Program-made: the position numbers and the translations under genes
In this document: in pieces, positions 16,122 to 25,600 of the stretch
How positions within the stretch are numbered: position 1 is the stretch's first letter
How the letters are laid out: every line of letters starts with the position of its first letter
The notes under the pieces: model-generated
Told to the model about the DNA's origin: nothing
The model's database searches: none
The model's input: only the letters and a program-made list of their open reading frames with translations
NCBI GenBank assembly: GCA_020048335.1
Contig: JAIFMS010000029.1
Coordinates: forward strand, 1-36,656
Direction of reading: 5' to 3'
DNA length: 36,656 nt
From: Methylococcaceae bacterium
GTDB taxonomy: Bacteria > Pseudomonadota > Gammaproteobacteria > Methylococcales > Methylomonadaceae

Positions 16122-16149
16122 GTAGAGACGCAAAATCTTGCGTCTCTAC
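16122..16149. repeat. Perfect 12-bp palindrome, GTAGAGACGCAA type
   Basis: GTAGAGACGCAA (16122-16133) and TTGCGTCTCTAC (16138-16149) are exact complements around AATC. The GTAGAGACG..CGTCTCTAC outline resembles dispersed palindromes I recall from cyanobacterial genomes. It sits 13 bases from the protease stop but lacks the T run of a classical terminator. Confidence 0.8.
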
Positions 16150-16161
16150 AGTCGGATGATT

Positions 16162-18276
16162 TTACACAAACACCGAAGTAACCCCCACTAAATTAATTGC
16201 GGCAGTAGTGTCTGTATCAGTAACCGCATTGGCAATTTCCATCCCTTTGCTAATCGACATTTCGGCGGTGGCATAAGTAATCCCCCATTCCACAGCAAAC
16301 TTATTAGCAACAGTGGCTTTATTGTCTAATTGTTTTCCTACCCAACCCCATTTTGCATCATTTGCGTATTGGGTATGCACTGTATCAAGCATGGTGGTAA
16401 CTACTGAACCGCGTGTTTCTGTGCCAGCAATAAGCTTTTGATTCCAAAAGTCAATTTCAGTCGTATTTGGAGCTGTGCTACCTGTACGACCTAAAACATT
16501 AGCGTAAACGATTTTGATAAATTCAGCACTGGTCATAGTTGCGCTGTAACCGGTGGTACTGGAATACTGCACACCTGCGTCATAAAACGCATCGGCAATT
16601 TGATTAACGGTTTTTCCGGCTTTGTGTTGGTCTATCCAATATTCTAAGCCGTCTGCGTCAGGAATGCGTTTAAAGAAACCAACGTAAAGCTCTTGGATAA
16701 CTTTAAGAGTGGCACTAGCAATATTGGTAGCTACAGCTTTAGACTGCACACTTAAATTAATGCTGGCATCATCAAATTTAAGTTGTTCAATATTTTTCAC
16801 CGTATCCGTACCACTTGTGCCAACATTGTCTTTAACGGTGAAACCTGTTGCGGTTTTAGTAATCTTGAAATTAGCCAAATTTCCTGTATAAACAGCTCTG
16901 TCTATACCATCACCACCGTCTAAAATATCATCGCCTGCGCCGCCTGTTAAGGTATCATTGCCTTGTAGTCCATATAATTTATCATTACCTGCAAGCCCTG
17001 AGATACTCTCATTGTTTAACGTACCCAACAGCGTATCGTCATTTGCGGTTGGAGTATTAGCATCAAGAAGTGCGCCTGCAAAAACGATATTATTTAATGA
17101 ACTAACGACACCACTGGGAATGACATACGGCTCGGCTTTAGTATAATCAACTGTATAACCTAAATCTTGCAATGCACCTACGGTGATTTTACTAATTGGC
17201 ATTGCACCTGAGCTTTCAGCCCATCCTGTGATTAATTCAGTATCAAAAACTTGTTCAGACCAGTGTCCCCCCGCTGTACCTGAATCGCCGCCACTTTCTA
17301 ATGGCACACTCGTTAAGGTATTATCACCTTTCAAACTACGATACGCATCCAGTGCGTGTACAGCGGTATAGTTATAGCCAGATTTTAAGTTATTCATCTC
17401 CCATAGTGTTCCTAATCCTAAAACATGACCCATTTCATGTAAGATGACTGAATTGAACGTACCTTGCTGTATCATAAAATCAACATCAGCTGAATCAAAG
17501 GTCATCTCACCCGTGACAGGAAGATATGTTTGATTGATTGAACTAGGACGCAATTCTTTTGGTCCTGCGGAGCCTAAAATGCCGGAAGTGCCATCAATCT
17601 CCGCAACAGTGACGGCAATTTTTATATCATCAATCCCGTTATAGTCTGGAACATCTGCGGTAATAATATTTTGCCAACGTGTCGCTGCTGCTTGAAAAGT
17701 CGCTTTGACACTGCTGCTAATAGTGTTATCAAATTGAAGCGTAATATCAAAATGATTGTCACCAGTGGGAGGAGTGGGAGGAGTGGTAGCATCATCATTG
17801 CGAATAGTACCTGCACTGCCTGTGCCAAGAAGGGTTGCGCCCATAGGATTTGACAACACCAGATTAAACGTTTCATCCGGTTCAACGGTGGTATCACCGG
17901 CAATGGGCAAAATGATGGTTTTGCTGGTTTCATTGGCGGCAAAAAAGATTGTGCCAGACGGTAAGGTATTGCCGATAAAATCATCTGCGGTGGCTGTGCC
18001 GCTAGAAACGGCATAGTTGACAAATGACGCGCTGGTGCTGCCGGTGCGATTGACGGTGAAAGTCAGCGCGGTGCTGCCGCTATTGCCTTCGGTGACGCTG
18101 GCAGTGGCGGGAGACAAGCTGATTACAGAAAAGCCGATTGTAGTAGTTGCTTTTTCTGGTAAATTGAACGTCATAGTTTGACTTATAGAACTAACTGCTT
18201 GAGAAAGACCTAGATTAGAATCATTGGTCATTGTTTGGTTCGGAGTCATTTGAACTCCATTTATTATTATTGGCAT
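16162..18276 (-). CDS. Secreted Calx-beta / leishmanolysin-like protease / RTX / DUF4214 protein
   Basis: This 704-residue protein is probably exported by a type I secretion system. A Calx-beta domain lies at about 47-160, followed by a Thr/Pro linker (TTPPTPPTG). A zinc protease domain spans about 175-385: [10 protein letters not shown] (His280, Glu281, His284), a distant third ligand His in GGHWSE (about 338) and a Met-turn-like [11 protein letters not shown] fit the leishmanolysin (M8-like) layout. Calcium-binding RTX repeats follow at about 420-465 ([28 protein letters not shown]), and a DUF4214-type region covers about 515-690. There is no Sec signal, and the C-terminus ends in small and hydrophobic residues (TSVFV), both usual for RTX proteins. 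GGAG lies 7 bases before the ATG. Its transporter is not in the window. Substrate unknown; a role in surface attachment or scavenging is inferred. Confidence 0.85.
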   Translation of the reverse strand: MPIIINGVQMTPNQTMTNDSNLGLSQAVSSISQTMTFNLPEKATTTIGFSVISLSPATASVTEGNSGSTALTFTVNRTGSTSASFVNYAVSSGTATADDFIGNTLPSGTIFFAANETSKTIILPIAGDTTVEPDETFNLVLSNPMGATLLGTGSAGTIRNDDATTPPTPPTGDNHFDITLQFDNTISSSVKATFQAAATRWQNIITADVPDYNGIDDIKIAVTVAEIDGTSGILGSAGPKELRPSSINQTYLPVTGEMTFDSADVDFMIQQGTFNSVILHEMGHVLGLGTLWEMNNLKSGYNYTAVHALDAYRSLKGDNTLTSVPLESGGDSGTAGGHWSEQVFDTELITGWAESSGAMPISKITVGALQDLGYTVDYTKAEPYVIPSGVVSSLNNIVFAGALLDANTPTANDDTLLGTLNNESISGLAGNDKLYGLQGNDTLTGGAGDDILDGGDGIDRAVYTGNLANFKITKTATGFTVKDNVGTSGTDTVKNIEQLKFDDASINLSVQSKAVATNIASATLKVIQELYVGFFKRIPDADGLEYWIDQHKAGKTVNQIADAFYDAGVQYSSTTGYSATMTSAEFIKIVYANVLGRTGSTAPNTTEIDFWNQKLIAGTETRGSVVTTMLDTVHTQYANDAKWGWVGKQLDNKATVANKFAVEWGITYATAEMSISKGMEIANAVTDTDTTAAINLVGVTSVFV

Positions 18277-18684
18277 TTTTCGTCTCCAAAAATTAATTAA
18301 ATTTACTAAGTGTTAAACCGTGAATAGTATTAATCCACCCAACTTAAAAACGTTGTTGGTAAAAGTGTCCGTGTAATTATTGCTAACTTTAAGTGTGATT
18401 AGCATAATATTCTTCTTATTATTAGTTAGTAACTCACTAACATCTTGAGTCTATTCTCATGCCTCTTATAAGTCTACGAATTTCAGGGTTATATTTTTGA
18501 AAAATGTGATAAAACTGACAGTTTATTTTTCCAAAGTTAGATGGGACGGGCTACAAAAAAATGACCCAATTTTGACATTTGACAATTTTCCAGCCACAGA
18601 TGTATGCTTTTTGCCGAGTCTTCAAAAGTGCCAACAGCATGTTATTATCCATGCTTGAATTTTTAAGCGTTAACCCGAGGGCAA
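18277..18684. other. Gene-free interval between divergent protease and rpn genes
   Basis: No coding region is supported in these 408 bases. The interval should hold both divergent promoters. On the minus strand TTACTA..TATTAT with 17-base spacing (near 18410-18435) is a weak candidate for the protease. It overlaps a perfect 6-bp inverted repeat, GTTAGT/ACTAAC (18425-18441), that could be an operator. The plus-strand promoter is listed separately. A GATGGGAC string at 18540 also occurs beside the palindromic element at 3260. Confidence 0.45.
18579..18608 (+). promoter_or_regulatory. Candidate promoter of the rpn-like gene
   Basis: TTGACA (18579-18584, a perfect -35) and TATGCT (18603-18608) are spaced by 18 bases, giving a leader of about 70 bases before the ATG at 18685. 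A second TTGACA lies 8 bases upstream. Confidence 0.5.
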
Positions 18685-19668
18685 ATGAAAGCGCACGATG
18701 CCAGTTACAAAGCCATTTTTACCCATCCTGAAATTATTCAGCAATTGCTACAGGATTTTGTCAAACAAGACTGGGTAAAAGAATTAGACTTTTCCACCTT
18801 GGAAAAAACCAATGACCATTATGTGAGCGAAGATTTGCGCGAGCGTTTTGATGATATGGTTTGGAAAGTGCGTTGGCAACAGCAGGATTTATACGTTTAC
18901 TTATTGATTGAATTTCAGTCCGAAGCCGATTATTTTATGCCCGTGCGGATGATGACTTACATCGGCTTGCTGTATCAGGATTTGATTAAAAGTCAGCACT
19001 TAAAAACTCACGACAAACTGCCGCCAGTGATGCCGATTGTGCTACATCGTGGACAAAAGGCTTGGAAATATCCGTTAAATATCAATGAATTAATTGCCAA
19101 GCCTAATGAAATTTTAGCGCACTATTGCCCAACTTTATCGTTTTTTCTGATTGACGAGTGTCAATATCCACAGGAAACACTGATGGCGATTGATAATGCG
19201 TTAGCCACCTTGTTTCAATTGGAACAACCCAGCGAGATTTTAGTCAAAGCCAAACAAGTGGCGCGGTTGTTTTTATTGGTCAAACACGCACCGGCATTAG
19301 AGCGCGTTTTTAGGGTTTGGGTGGATCATATTTTGGCGATGCGTTTGGAAAATCCTGCCGCATTCAAAGCCGCAACCAATTTAGAGGAGATAGCAATTAT
19401 GTTAGAGGAATGTGTAGATTCTTGGGTAACCCAATGGCGGAATGATGGAATTTTTCAAGGCAGACAAGAAGGTTTGCAAAAAGGTCGGCAAGAAGGTCGG
19501 CAAGAAGGAGAGGTTTTAGTGCTGAAAAAACTATTACGCAAGCGGTTCGGGAACTTGCCTAGCTGGGTGGACGATAAGCTGGGAAAAGCGTGTGCGGATG
19601 AATTGGAGTTTTGGGTAGAAGCGATATTAGACGCGAAAACTTTGGACGAGGTGTTTTTGCCGAGATAA
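18685..19668 (+). CDS. Rpn-family nuclease / PD-(D/E)XK transposase-like protein
   Basis: Rpn proteins are DNA endonucleases linked to recA-independent recombination and, lately, to phage defence. The family opening DASYKAIFTHPEII is present. The nuclease core carries Asp56/Asp57 in RFDDMVWKV and Glu76-Phe-Gln78 in YLLIEFQSE. The helical middle is typical, and the C-terminal part (LKKLLRKRFGNLPSWV) resembles DUF4351, which often ends such proteins. Between them lies a charged hinge of GRQEG repeats encoded by a tandem 12-base unit. CGAGGG precedes the ATG by about 7 bases. The 327-residue length is usual. No terminal inverted repeats of an insertion sequence were found around it, so it is probably not part of a classical transposon. 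Confidence 0.88.
   Translation: MKAHDASYKAIFTHPEIIQQLLQDFVKQDWVKELDFSTLEKTNDHYVSEDLRERFDDMVWKVRWQQQDLYVYLLIEFQSEADYFMPVRMMTYIGLLYQDLIKSQHLKTHDKLPPVMPIVLHRGQKAWKYPLNINELIAKPNEILAHYCPTLSFFLIDECQYPQETLMAIDNALATLFQLEQPSEILVKAKQVARLFLLVKHAPALERVFRVWVDHILAMRLENPAAFKAATNLEEIAIMLEECVDSWVTQWRNDGIFQGRQEGLQKGRQEGRQEGEVLVLKKLLRKRFGNLPSWVDDKLGKACADELEFWVEAILDAKTLDEVFLPR
19483..19506 (+). repeat. Tandem 12-base repeat in the rpn hinge
   Basis: Two exact copies of GGTCGGCAAGAA stand head to tail, with a diverged third unit just upstream. They encode Gly-Arg-Gln-Glu units. In-frame gain or loss by slippage would lengthen or shorten the hinge without breaking the frame. Confidence 0.75.
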
Positions 19669-19883
19669 ATTAAATCGCTTACCTTCTTTAAAAAAGGGGA
19701 AAAAATTAACCTTTGTTGATTGCGCTTGTCCTTGATAAACTATAATCCATTCATTTCTTTAAGAAAAACAGCATGAGCGCAAATTCTGTCTTAAAACCTT
19801 AAATTCCCCTTTTGGTAAAGGAAAGAAAACAGTGCTTCTTTCCTTAAAGAGGAGACTGAGGGGGGATTTTAGAAAGAACGTCC
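19669..19883. repeat. Repeat-bearing gap with inverted repeats and a promoter-like box
   Basis: AAAAGGGGAA near 19692 is the exact complement of TTCCCCTTTT near 19804-19813, and the flanks continue as an imperfect inverted repeat. A separate perfect hairpin, AAGGAAAGAA (19818-19827) with TTCTTTCCTT (19836-19845), follows. Between the arms a TATAAT box stands at 19741-19746 with TTGATT 19 bases before it, followed by a nine-codon reading frame (19773-19802) that is too short to call a gene. The stretch looks like a small repeat element or a non-coding transcript. Confidence 0.45.
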
Positions 19884-21950
19884 TTAAGCCACAATCCCAT
19901 TATGACGTAATAAAGCGGTTATTTCTGGCTCGCGTCCCCGAAAGTTTTTAAACAATTCCATCGCCTCGCTACTGCCGCCTTGTTCCAAAATATGGGTTAA
20001 AAACGCCTCGCCTGTTGTACGGTCAAAAATCCCGTTTTCTTCAAATAATGAATACGCATCACTGGATAACACTTCTGCCCATTTGTAACTGTAATAACCC
20101 GCTGCATAACCACCTGCAAAAATATGGGAAAAACTGTGGGCAAAACGATTAAATTCAGGCGGCAGCATCACCGCCACCTGTTGGCGAATCTGAGCCAAGA
20201 TTTCATAAACTCGCCCGCCCTGTGCAGGGTCAAACGCTTGATGAAGGGTAAAATCAAACAAACTAAACTCCAGTTGCCGCACCATAATCATCCCTGCTTG
20301 AAAATTTTTCGCCGCCTGCATTTTATTAAACAAATCGTCGGGTAACGGTTCATCGGTTTGATAATGCCCCGATAAAAGTGCCAAAGCTTGTTTTTCCCAG
20401 CACCAGTTTTCCATAATTTGACTGGGCAATTCCACCGCATCCCATTCCACGCCATTAATGCCTGAAACACCCAGATAATCAACTTGGGTCAACAAATGTT
20501 GCAAGCCATGTCCAAATTCGTGAAACAGGGTTTCCACTTCATCGTGGGTTAATAAAGCAGGCGTTTCACCTGCGGGCGGCGTGAAATTACACACTAAATA
20601 CGCCACAGGAATTTGTATTTCTGTTTTTGACAAAGCAGCATCACCAGTGGGTTGTACTATTTTTTTCCGCCCCACACAATCATCCATCCACGCCCCGCCG
20701 CGTTTTTGCGCCCGTGCGTACAAATCCAAATAAAATTGCCCGCGCACTATGCCATGCGCATCTTGAATTTCAAAAAAACGCACCTCGGAGTGATAACTGT
20801 CAAAAGCGGTTATTTCGCTAATTTCTAGCCCATATAATTTATTCACCACCGCAAACAAGCCTGGCAAAACGCGGGTAATAGGAAAATAGCTTTTTACCTC
20901 TTCTTGCGATAAATCATAACGATGCTGGCGCATTTTTTCGCTGTAATAGCTCGCATCCCAGGCTTGTAAATCGTTTAACCCATCGTACTGCTGGGCAAAC
21001 GCCCGTAAATCGGCTAAATCTTGCCGCGCTTGTGGCAAGGATTTTTGGGCTAAATCTTCTAAGAACGTAATGACATCAGCCGGTTTGTTTGCCATTTTGG
21101 TCGCTAGCGATAATTGCGCATAATTTTCAAACCCTAATAATTGCGCCTCTTCATGCCGCAATGCCAAAATTTGCTCCATCACGGGAGTATTATCCCAAGC
21201 AGGATTGCTGCCCAATTCTGACGCACGGGTGGCAAAGGCTTGATAATGCTCGGCACGCAAATCGCGATTATCCGCATAAGTGAGTACGGCAATATAGGAG
21301 GGAAATTGTAAGCTAATCAGCCAGCCGTCTTTGTCTGCAAGCTGTGCGGCTTGTTTGGCTTGTTGTAATGCCGATTCAGGTAAACCTTTAAGTTCGGTTA
21401 TATCGGTAATCTGTTTTGACCACGCATTAGTCGCATCTAAAACATTTTCTCCATATTGACTAGACAGGCGCGATAACTCTTGGCTAATTTCTTTATAGCG
21501 TTGCTGTTGCGCGGGCGGTAAATCAATTCCCGATAATTTAAAATCACGCAACGCATTTTGAATGCTTTTTTGTTGGGCTTTTTCTAAATGGGCAAAATTG
21601 TCACTGTTGGCAATGGCTTGATAAGCAGCAAACAACGCCTGATGCTGTCCCATTTCCGTGGCATAGTCATTCAATTTAGGCAAACAAGCATTGTAAACTT
21701 CCCGCAACGCTTCGTTATTACACACCGCATTCAAATGACTAACAGGCGACCAAGCTTTATTGAGGCGGTCTTCGGCTTCCTCAATCGGGGCAATAAGATT
21801 TTCCCAAGTATAAATTTGATTGTTTTGCAAACACGCTTGCACTGTTGCCCGCGCATTTTCTAACAGCGTATCCACCGCTGGCACGACGTGTTCAGGTTTT
21901 ATCTGTGAAAAAAGGGGTAATGTTGAGTATTGTAATAAAGGATTGTTCAT
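19884..21950 (-). CDS. prlC: Oligopeptidase A (M3 family zinc metallopeptidase)
   Basis: This cytoplasmic peptidase degrades short peptides, including released signal peptides. The zinc motif HEFGH lies at about 477-481, with the third ligand Glu in the segment DAVELPSQIMENW near 507. Helices before it (TEIQIPVAYLVCNF, LLTHDEVETLF) and after it (FSHIFAGGYAAGYYSYKWAEVLS) carry the usual M3 substrate-binding residues. The 688-residue length and the opening NPLLQYSTLPLFSQIKPEHVVPA agree with gammaproteobacterial PrlC. It stands alone here. I saw no strong ribosome-binding site before the ATG. This is an ordinary housekeeping gene and shows no sign of transfer. Confidence 0.96.
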   Translation of the reverse strand: MNNPLLQYSTLPLFSQIKPEHVVPAVDTLLENARATVQACLQNNQIYTWENLIAPIEEAEDRLNKAWSPVSHLNAVCNNEALREVYNACLPKLNDYATEMGQHQALFAAYQAIANSDNFAHLEKAQQKSIQNALRDFKLSGIDLPPAQQQRYKEISQELSRLSSQYGENVLDATNAWSKQITDITELKGLPESALQQAKQAAQLADKDGWLISLQFPSYIAVLTYADNRDLRAEHYQAFATRASELGSNPAWDNTPVMEQILALRHEEAQLLGFENYAQLSLATKMANKPADVITFLEDLAQKSLPQARQDLADLRAFAQQYDGLNDLQAWDASYYSEKMRQHRYDLSQEEVKSYFPITRVLPGLFAVVNKLYGLEISEITAFDSYHSEVRFFEIQDAHGIVRGQFYLDLYARAQKRGGAWMDDCVGRKKIVQPTGDAALSKTEIQIPVAYLVCNFTPPAGETPALLTHDEVETLFHEFGHGLQHLLTQVDYLGVSGINGVEWDAVELPSQIMENWCWEKQALALLSGHYQTDEPLPDDLFNKMQAAKNFQAGMIMVRQLEFSLFDFTLHQAFDPAQGGRVYEILAQIRQQVAVMLPPEFNRFAHSFSHIFAGGYAAGYYSYKWAEVLSSDAYSLFEENGIFDRTTGEAFLTHILEQGGSSEAMELFKNFRGREPEITALLRHNGIVA

Positions 21951-22140
21951 CGAATCGGTCTGTAGTCAAGGAAAGTGGAAGGGATTTTACCGTTTATAAA
22001 AGCGATTTTAAATCAATAACTTGATTTTTCAAACATCCAGCTATAAATCAAAAACGTTATAATCAGCAGAAAACAGGGTAACGTCGTGTCATTGCCCCGT
22101 TAGAAATGGCGCGGTTTTCTGTCAAATCACAAGGGCAAAA

Positions 22141-22620
22141 ATGGATACTAAAACACAAAAGCAAAGAGAAGATGATTTAAGAAAATCGCTTAATTATGCT
22201 TATTTAAAAGCTGGCACTCCTAGAGAAGCAATTGATAAATTTAAATATCAAGCTATAAAATTATTAAATAGCCTTCAAGCAAATGAAACTGAGGATTTTT
22301 ATAAAAACTGTTTATCTGATTTTTTAAAAGAAACTTACTATAAAAGCAATCATTATATTAATACGAAAGGAAAAAATGATTTAGTCATTCATAATGATAA
22401 AAAATCAACTAGTTCGGTTGGCGTAATCATTGAAGTTAAACGTCCTAGCAATAAATCTGAAATGATAAGTTGCGATAATCTAAATAAAAAATCGTTGCAA
22501 GAATTAGTTTTATATTATTCAATGAATGGTTTATTTTTAATGCTCGCGTTTTTGAAAGTTGTTTTGCTGAAAATAAACAATTGGTTAAAGATTTTACAGA
22601 GTTTGAAAGTGGCAGGTTAG
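22141..22620 (+). pseudogene. N-terminal nuclease fragment of a broken Eco57I-like restriction-methylase
   Basis: This reading frame carries the front of a type IIG-like enzyme: the helical opening (RKSLNYAYLKAGTPREAIDKF), then a PD-(D/E)XK nuclease core with Asp80 in KGKNDLVIHN and Glu98-Val-Lys100 in GVIIEVKRP. It follows the family as far as LQELVLYY and then shifts frame. The lost continuation reappears in the next frame as NEWFIFNARVFESCF, which joins directly to the downstream methylase frame. About 20 residues normally present between YY and NEWF are missing, so a small deletion plus frameshift explains the break. The last ~30 residues of this frame are out-of-frame reading. If translated, it would be a nuclease without its methylase. 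Confidence 0.8.
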
Positions 22621-25600
22621 CAGGTCATAAAACAAGCTCATTTTATGATGCTATTGCTTACCCTATTATTGAATTATGTAAAGAAAAATTAGAATTTACT
22701 TATTTTAACTTAGCCAATTATCAAACGCTTTTAGAAAATACCAATAAAGAAAATGACAAAGCGTTAATTCCTTTATTCAAAATTTTATCCCCTGAACACC
22801 TACTTAAATTATCTTTTAGCAATGATGCCAATAGTTTAAATCAAGAATTTTACAACGAGTTATTGCATATTATTGGTTTAGAAGAAATTAAAGAAAGCGG
22901 TAAAAAGTTAATTAAACGCAAAGAAAAAAACCGACATTCCGCTTCATTTTTAGAGCAAACGCTATGCTATATAAAAAATCGTGGTGAAATTACCCAAGAA
23001 CAACCCTTGTTTAAGGCGGCTATTGAATTAAGTATTACTTGGATTAATCGAATCTTATTTTTAAAATTGCTCGAAGCGCAATTAATGACGTATCATAAAA
23101 ACGATAAACTTTATCAATTCTTTACTATTGAAAAATTAACTGGCTTTTCAGATTTGAATCATTTGTTTTTTGATGTATTAGCCATTAAAGAAGAAAATCG
23201 TGATGAGGATTCAAAAAAACGCTTAAGTCATATTCCCTATTTAAACAGCTCTTTATTTGAAGAAACAGAATTAGAAAATAAGACACTGGATATAAGCAAA
23301 CTAAGACGGCTGCCCTTACCTATTTTATCAACAACCGTTTTAAAAAATGAGCAAGGGCATCAATTAACAGGCGAGTTAGATGTATTAAGCTATTTGTTTA
23401 GTTTCTTAGAGGCTTATGATTTTTCTAATGACAGTAAAGAGGATATAAAAGAGCATAACAAATCGTTAATTACTGCCTCTGTATTAGGTTTAATTTTTGA
23501 AAAGATTAATGGCTATAAAGACGGTTATTTTTTCACGCCTAGCATGATTACCATGACTATGAGTCGTGAAACGATGCGGCTTGCTGTATTGCAAAAGTTT
23601 AATGAGCTAAAAGGTTTTGAATGTCAAACGTTTGATGATTTAAAAAGCACGATTAAAATAAATTCCAAGGAAAATAGAAAAGAAGCAAATGCGATTGTTA
23701 ATAGTCTTAAAGTCTGTGACCCTGCGGTGGGTTCAGGGCATTTTTTAGTCTCAGTTCTCAATGAATTTATTGCCATAAAAAGCGAATTAGGCATTTTAGT
23801 TTACCATGAGGATGAGAATTACACGGGGCTGTCAGGTTGGAAAATAACCGTTGAAAATGATGAGCTTGAGATAACTCGTCGCGATAATGATACGATAAAA
23901 TTTGAATATTATATTGATAGTAAAGAGAGTCAAAAGATACAAAAGACTTTATTCCACGAAAAACAAAAGATAATTGAAAATTGTTTATTTGGCGTGGATA
24001 TTAATCCGAATTCAGTCAAAATATGCCGTTTACGGTTGTGGATTGAATTGTTAAAAAATGCTTATTATAATGATGATAAAAAATTAGAAACGTTACCCAA
24101 TATTGACATTAATATCCAATGTGGTAATTCATTAATTAGCCGTTTCTCATTAGATGCTGATTTGAAAAGTGCATTAAAAAGAAGTCACGTTAATATTGAT
24201 GATTATAAAAAAGCGTTTCATTCTTATCAAAAGGCTAAGAGCAAGTCTGAAAAGAAAGAAATGGAGCGTTTGATAAAAAGCATTAAAGAAAACTTTTATG
24301 CGGAGGCTTACGAAAACGACCCGAATAAAAAGTTATTAACCGAAAAAATAGCTGCTAAGTATTCTTTAACTAATACTTCTTTAATTGAAGAAACAGTAAA
24401 AGAACAAATAGTGAGAGAAAAAGCACTACAAAAAATAGAACTTGAAATAACCAGACTTAACTATGAAATCGAAAATTTTAGGAATAATCCGCTTTATAAG
24501 AATGCGTTTGAATGGCGTTTTGAATTTCCAGAAGCCTTAAATGATGACGGTGATTTTATTGGTTTTGATGTGATTATTGGTAATCCACCATATGGAATTG
24601 AATTTTCAAGTCAAGAAAAAGCACTTTTCAAAAAAGAGTTTTCAGATGTTCATGTTAGAACGCCAGATTCATTTAATTATTTTATTTCAAAATCGTTTGG
24701 ATTAATAAAACAAAATTGGATGATTTCTTTTATCGTGCCAAATAATTTATTTTTTCAAACTGAATATGAGAAAGCCAGAAAACTTTTGTTATCTAAAAAA
24801 AGAATGCTAATTGCAATAAATTTGGGCGATGGAATTTTTCACAGTCCTACAGTACCATCGTGTATTTTTGTTGTTAAAAATACCCATGTTTCTCACTATG
24901 ATTTTTTTTATAGTGACGCAAGAACTTTATTTTCAACAGATAAAAAAGACTTGAATCTTTTAGAAAAAATAAATATTGACGATATACTTAATACTCCATC
25001 TTATGTTTTTGGTGTATCGAATAAAAAACTTGAAATTATTAAAAAAATAGAAAAACAATCATGTTTGATTGACACAATAGCTTTAGAAGTGGCTTGTGGC
25101 ATTTCTTCTGGTGGAGATAAAGTTTTTAGAATACATAAAAATTTAGCGAATAATTTAAATTTAGAAAAAAATTTACTTAAACCTATTTTAGTTGGATGTG
25201 AAATTAATAAGTACAATATCGAAAATACTGAAAATTTTGTAATTTATTCAGATAGAGATTTAAATATTGAAAATTTCGATAACGTACATAAATATTTAAA
25301 AAGTTTTAAGCCTAAACTAGAAAATAGAAGTGAATGCAAGTCTGGAATACTTCCTTGGTTTTCTTTAAATAGACATCGCTATACTAAGCTTTTTACAGAT
25401 AAAAAAATTATAATGCGGCAAACATCTGATAGTATTCGAGCAACTTACGATGATAAAAGTTTTTTTGTATTAGATAGCATTTTGGTTTTAAAATTAAAAA
25501 ATGAATCGGAATTTTCTTATAAGTTTGTATTAGCAATTTTAAACTGTAAGCTAACAGAGTTTATTTATAAAAACTTAACACAAGAAGAAGGGCGGATTTT

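Noticed and set aside
17622..18023. 133-residue open frame within the protease gene on the same strand
   Set aside because: Its frame lies wholly inside the Calx-beta and protease coding region, which has convincing domains.
18685..19668. Rpn gene considered as part of a complete insertion sequence
   Set aside because: No matching terminal inverted repeats or target duplication were found on both sides of the gene.
19773..19802. Nine-codon reading frame after a TATAAT box
   Set aside because: It is too short to claim as a gene and lacks a ribosome-binding site; it is mentioned only as part of the repeat-bearing gap.
21951..22140. Possible small RNA or riboswitch upstream of the broken restriction gene
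   Set aside because: Only a TTATAAT-like box and weak GC complementarity were seen; no known riboswitch pattern could be matched.
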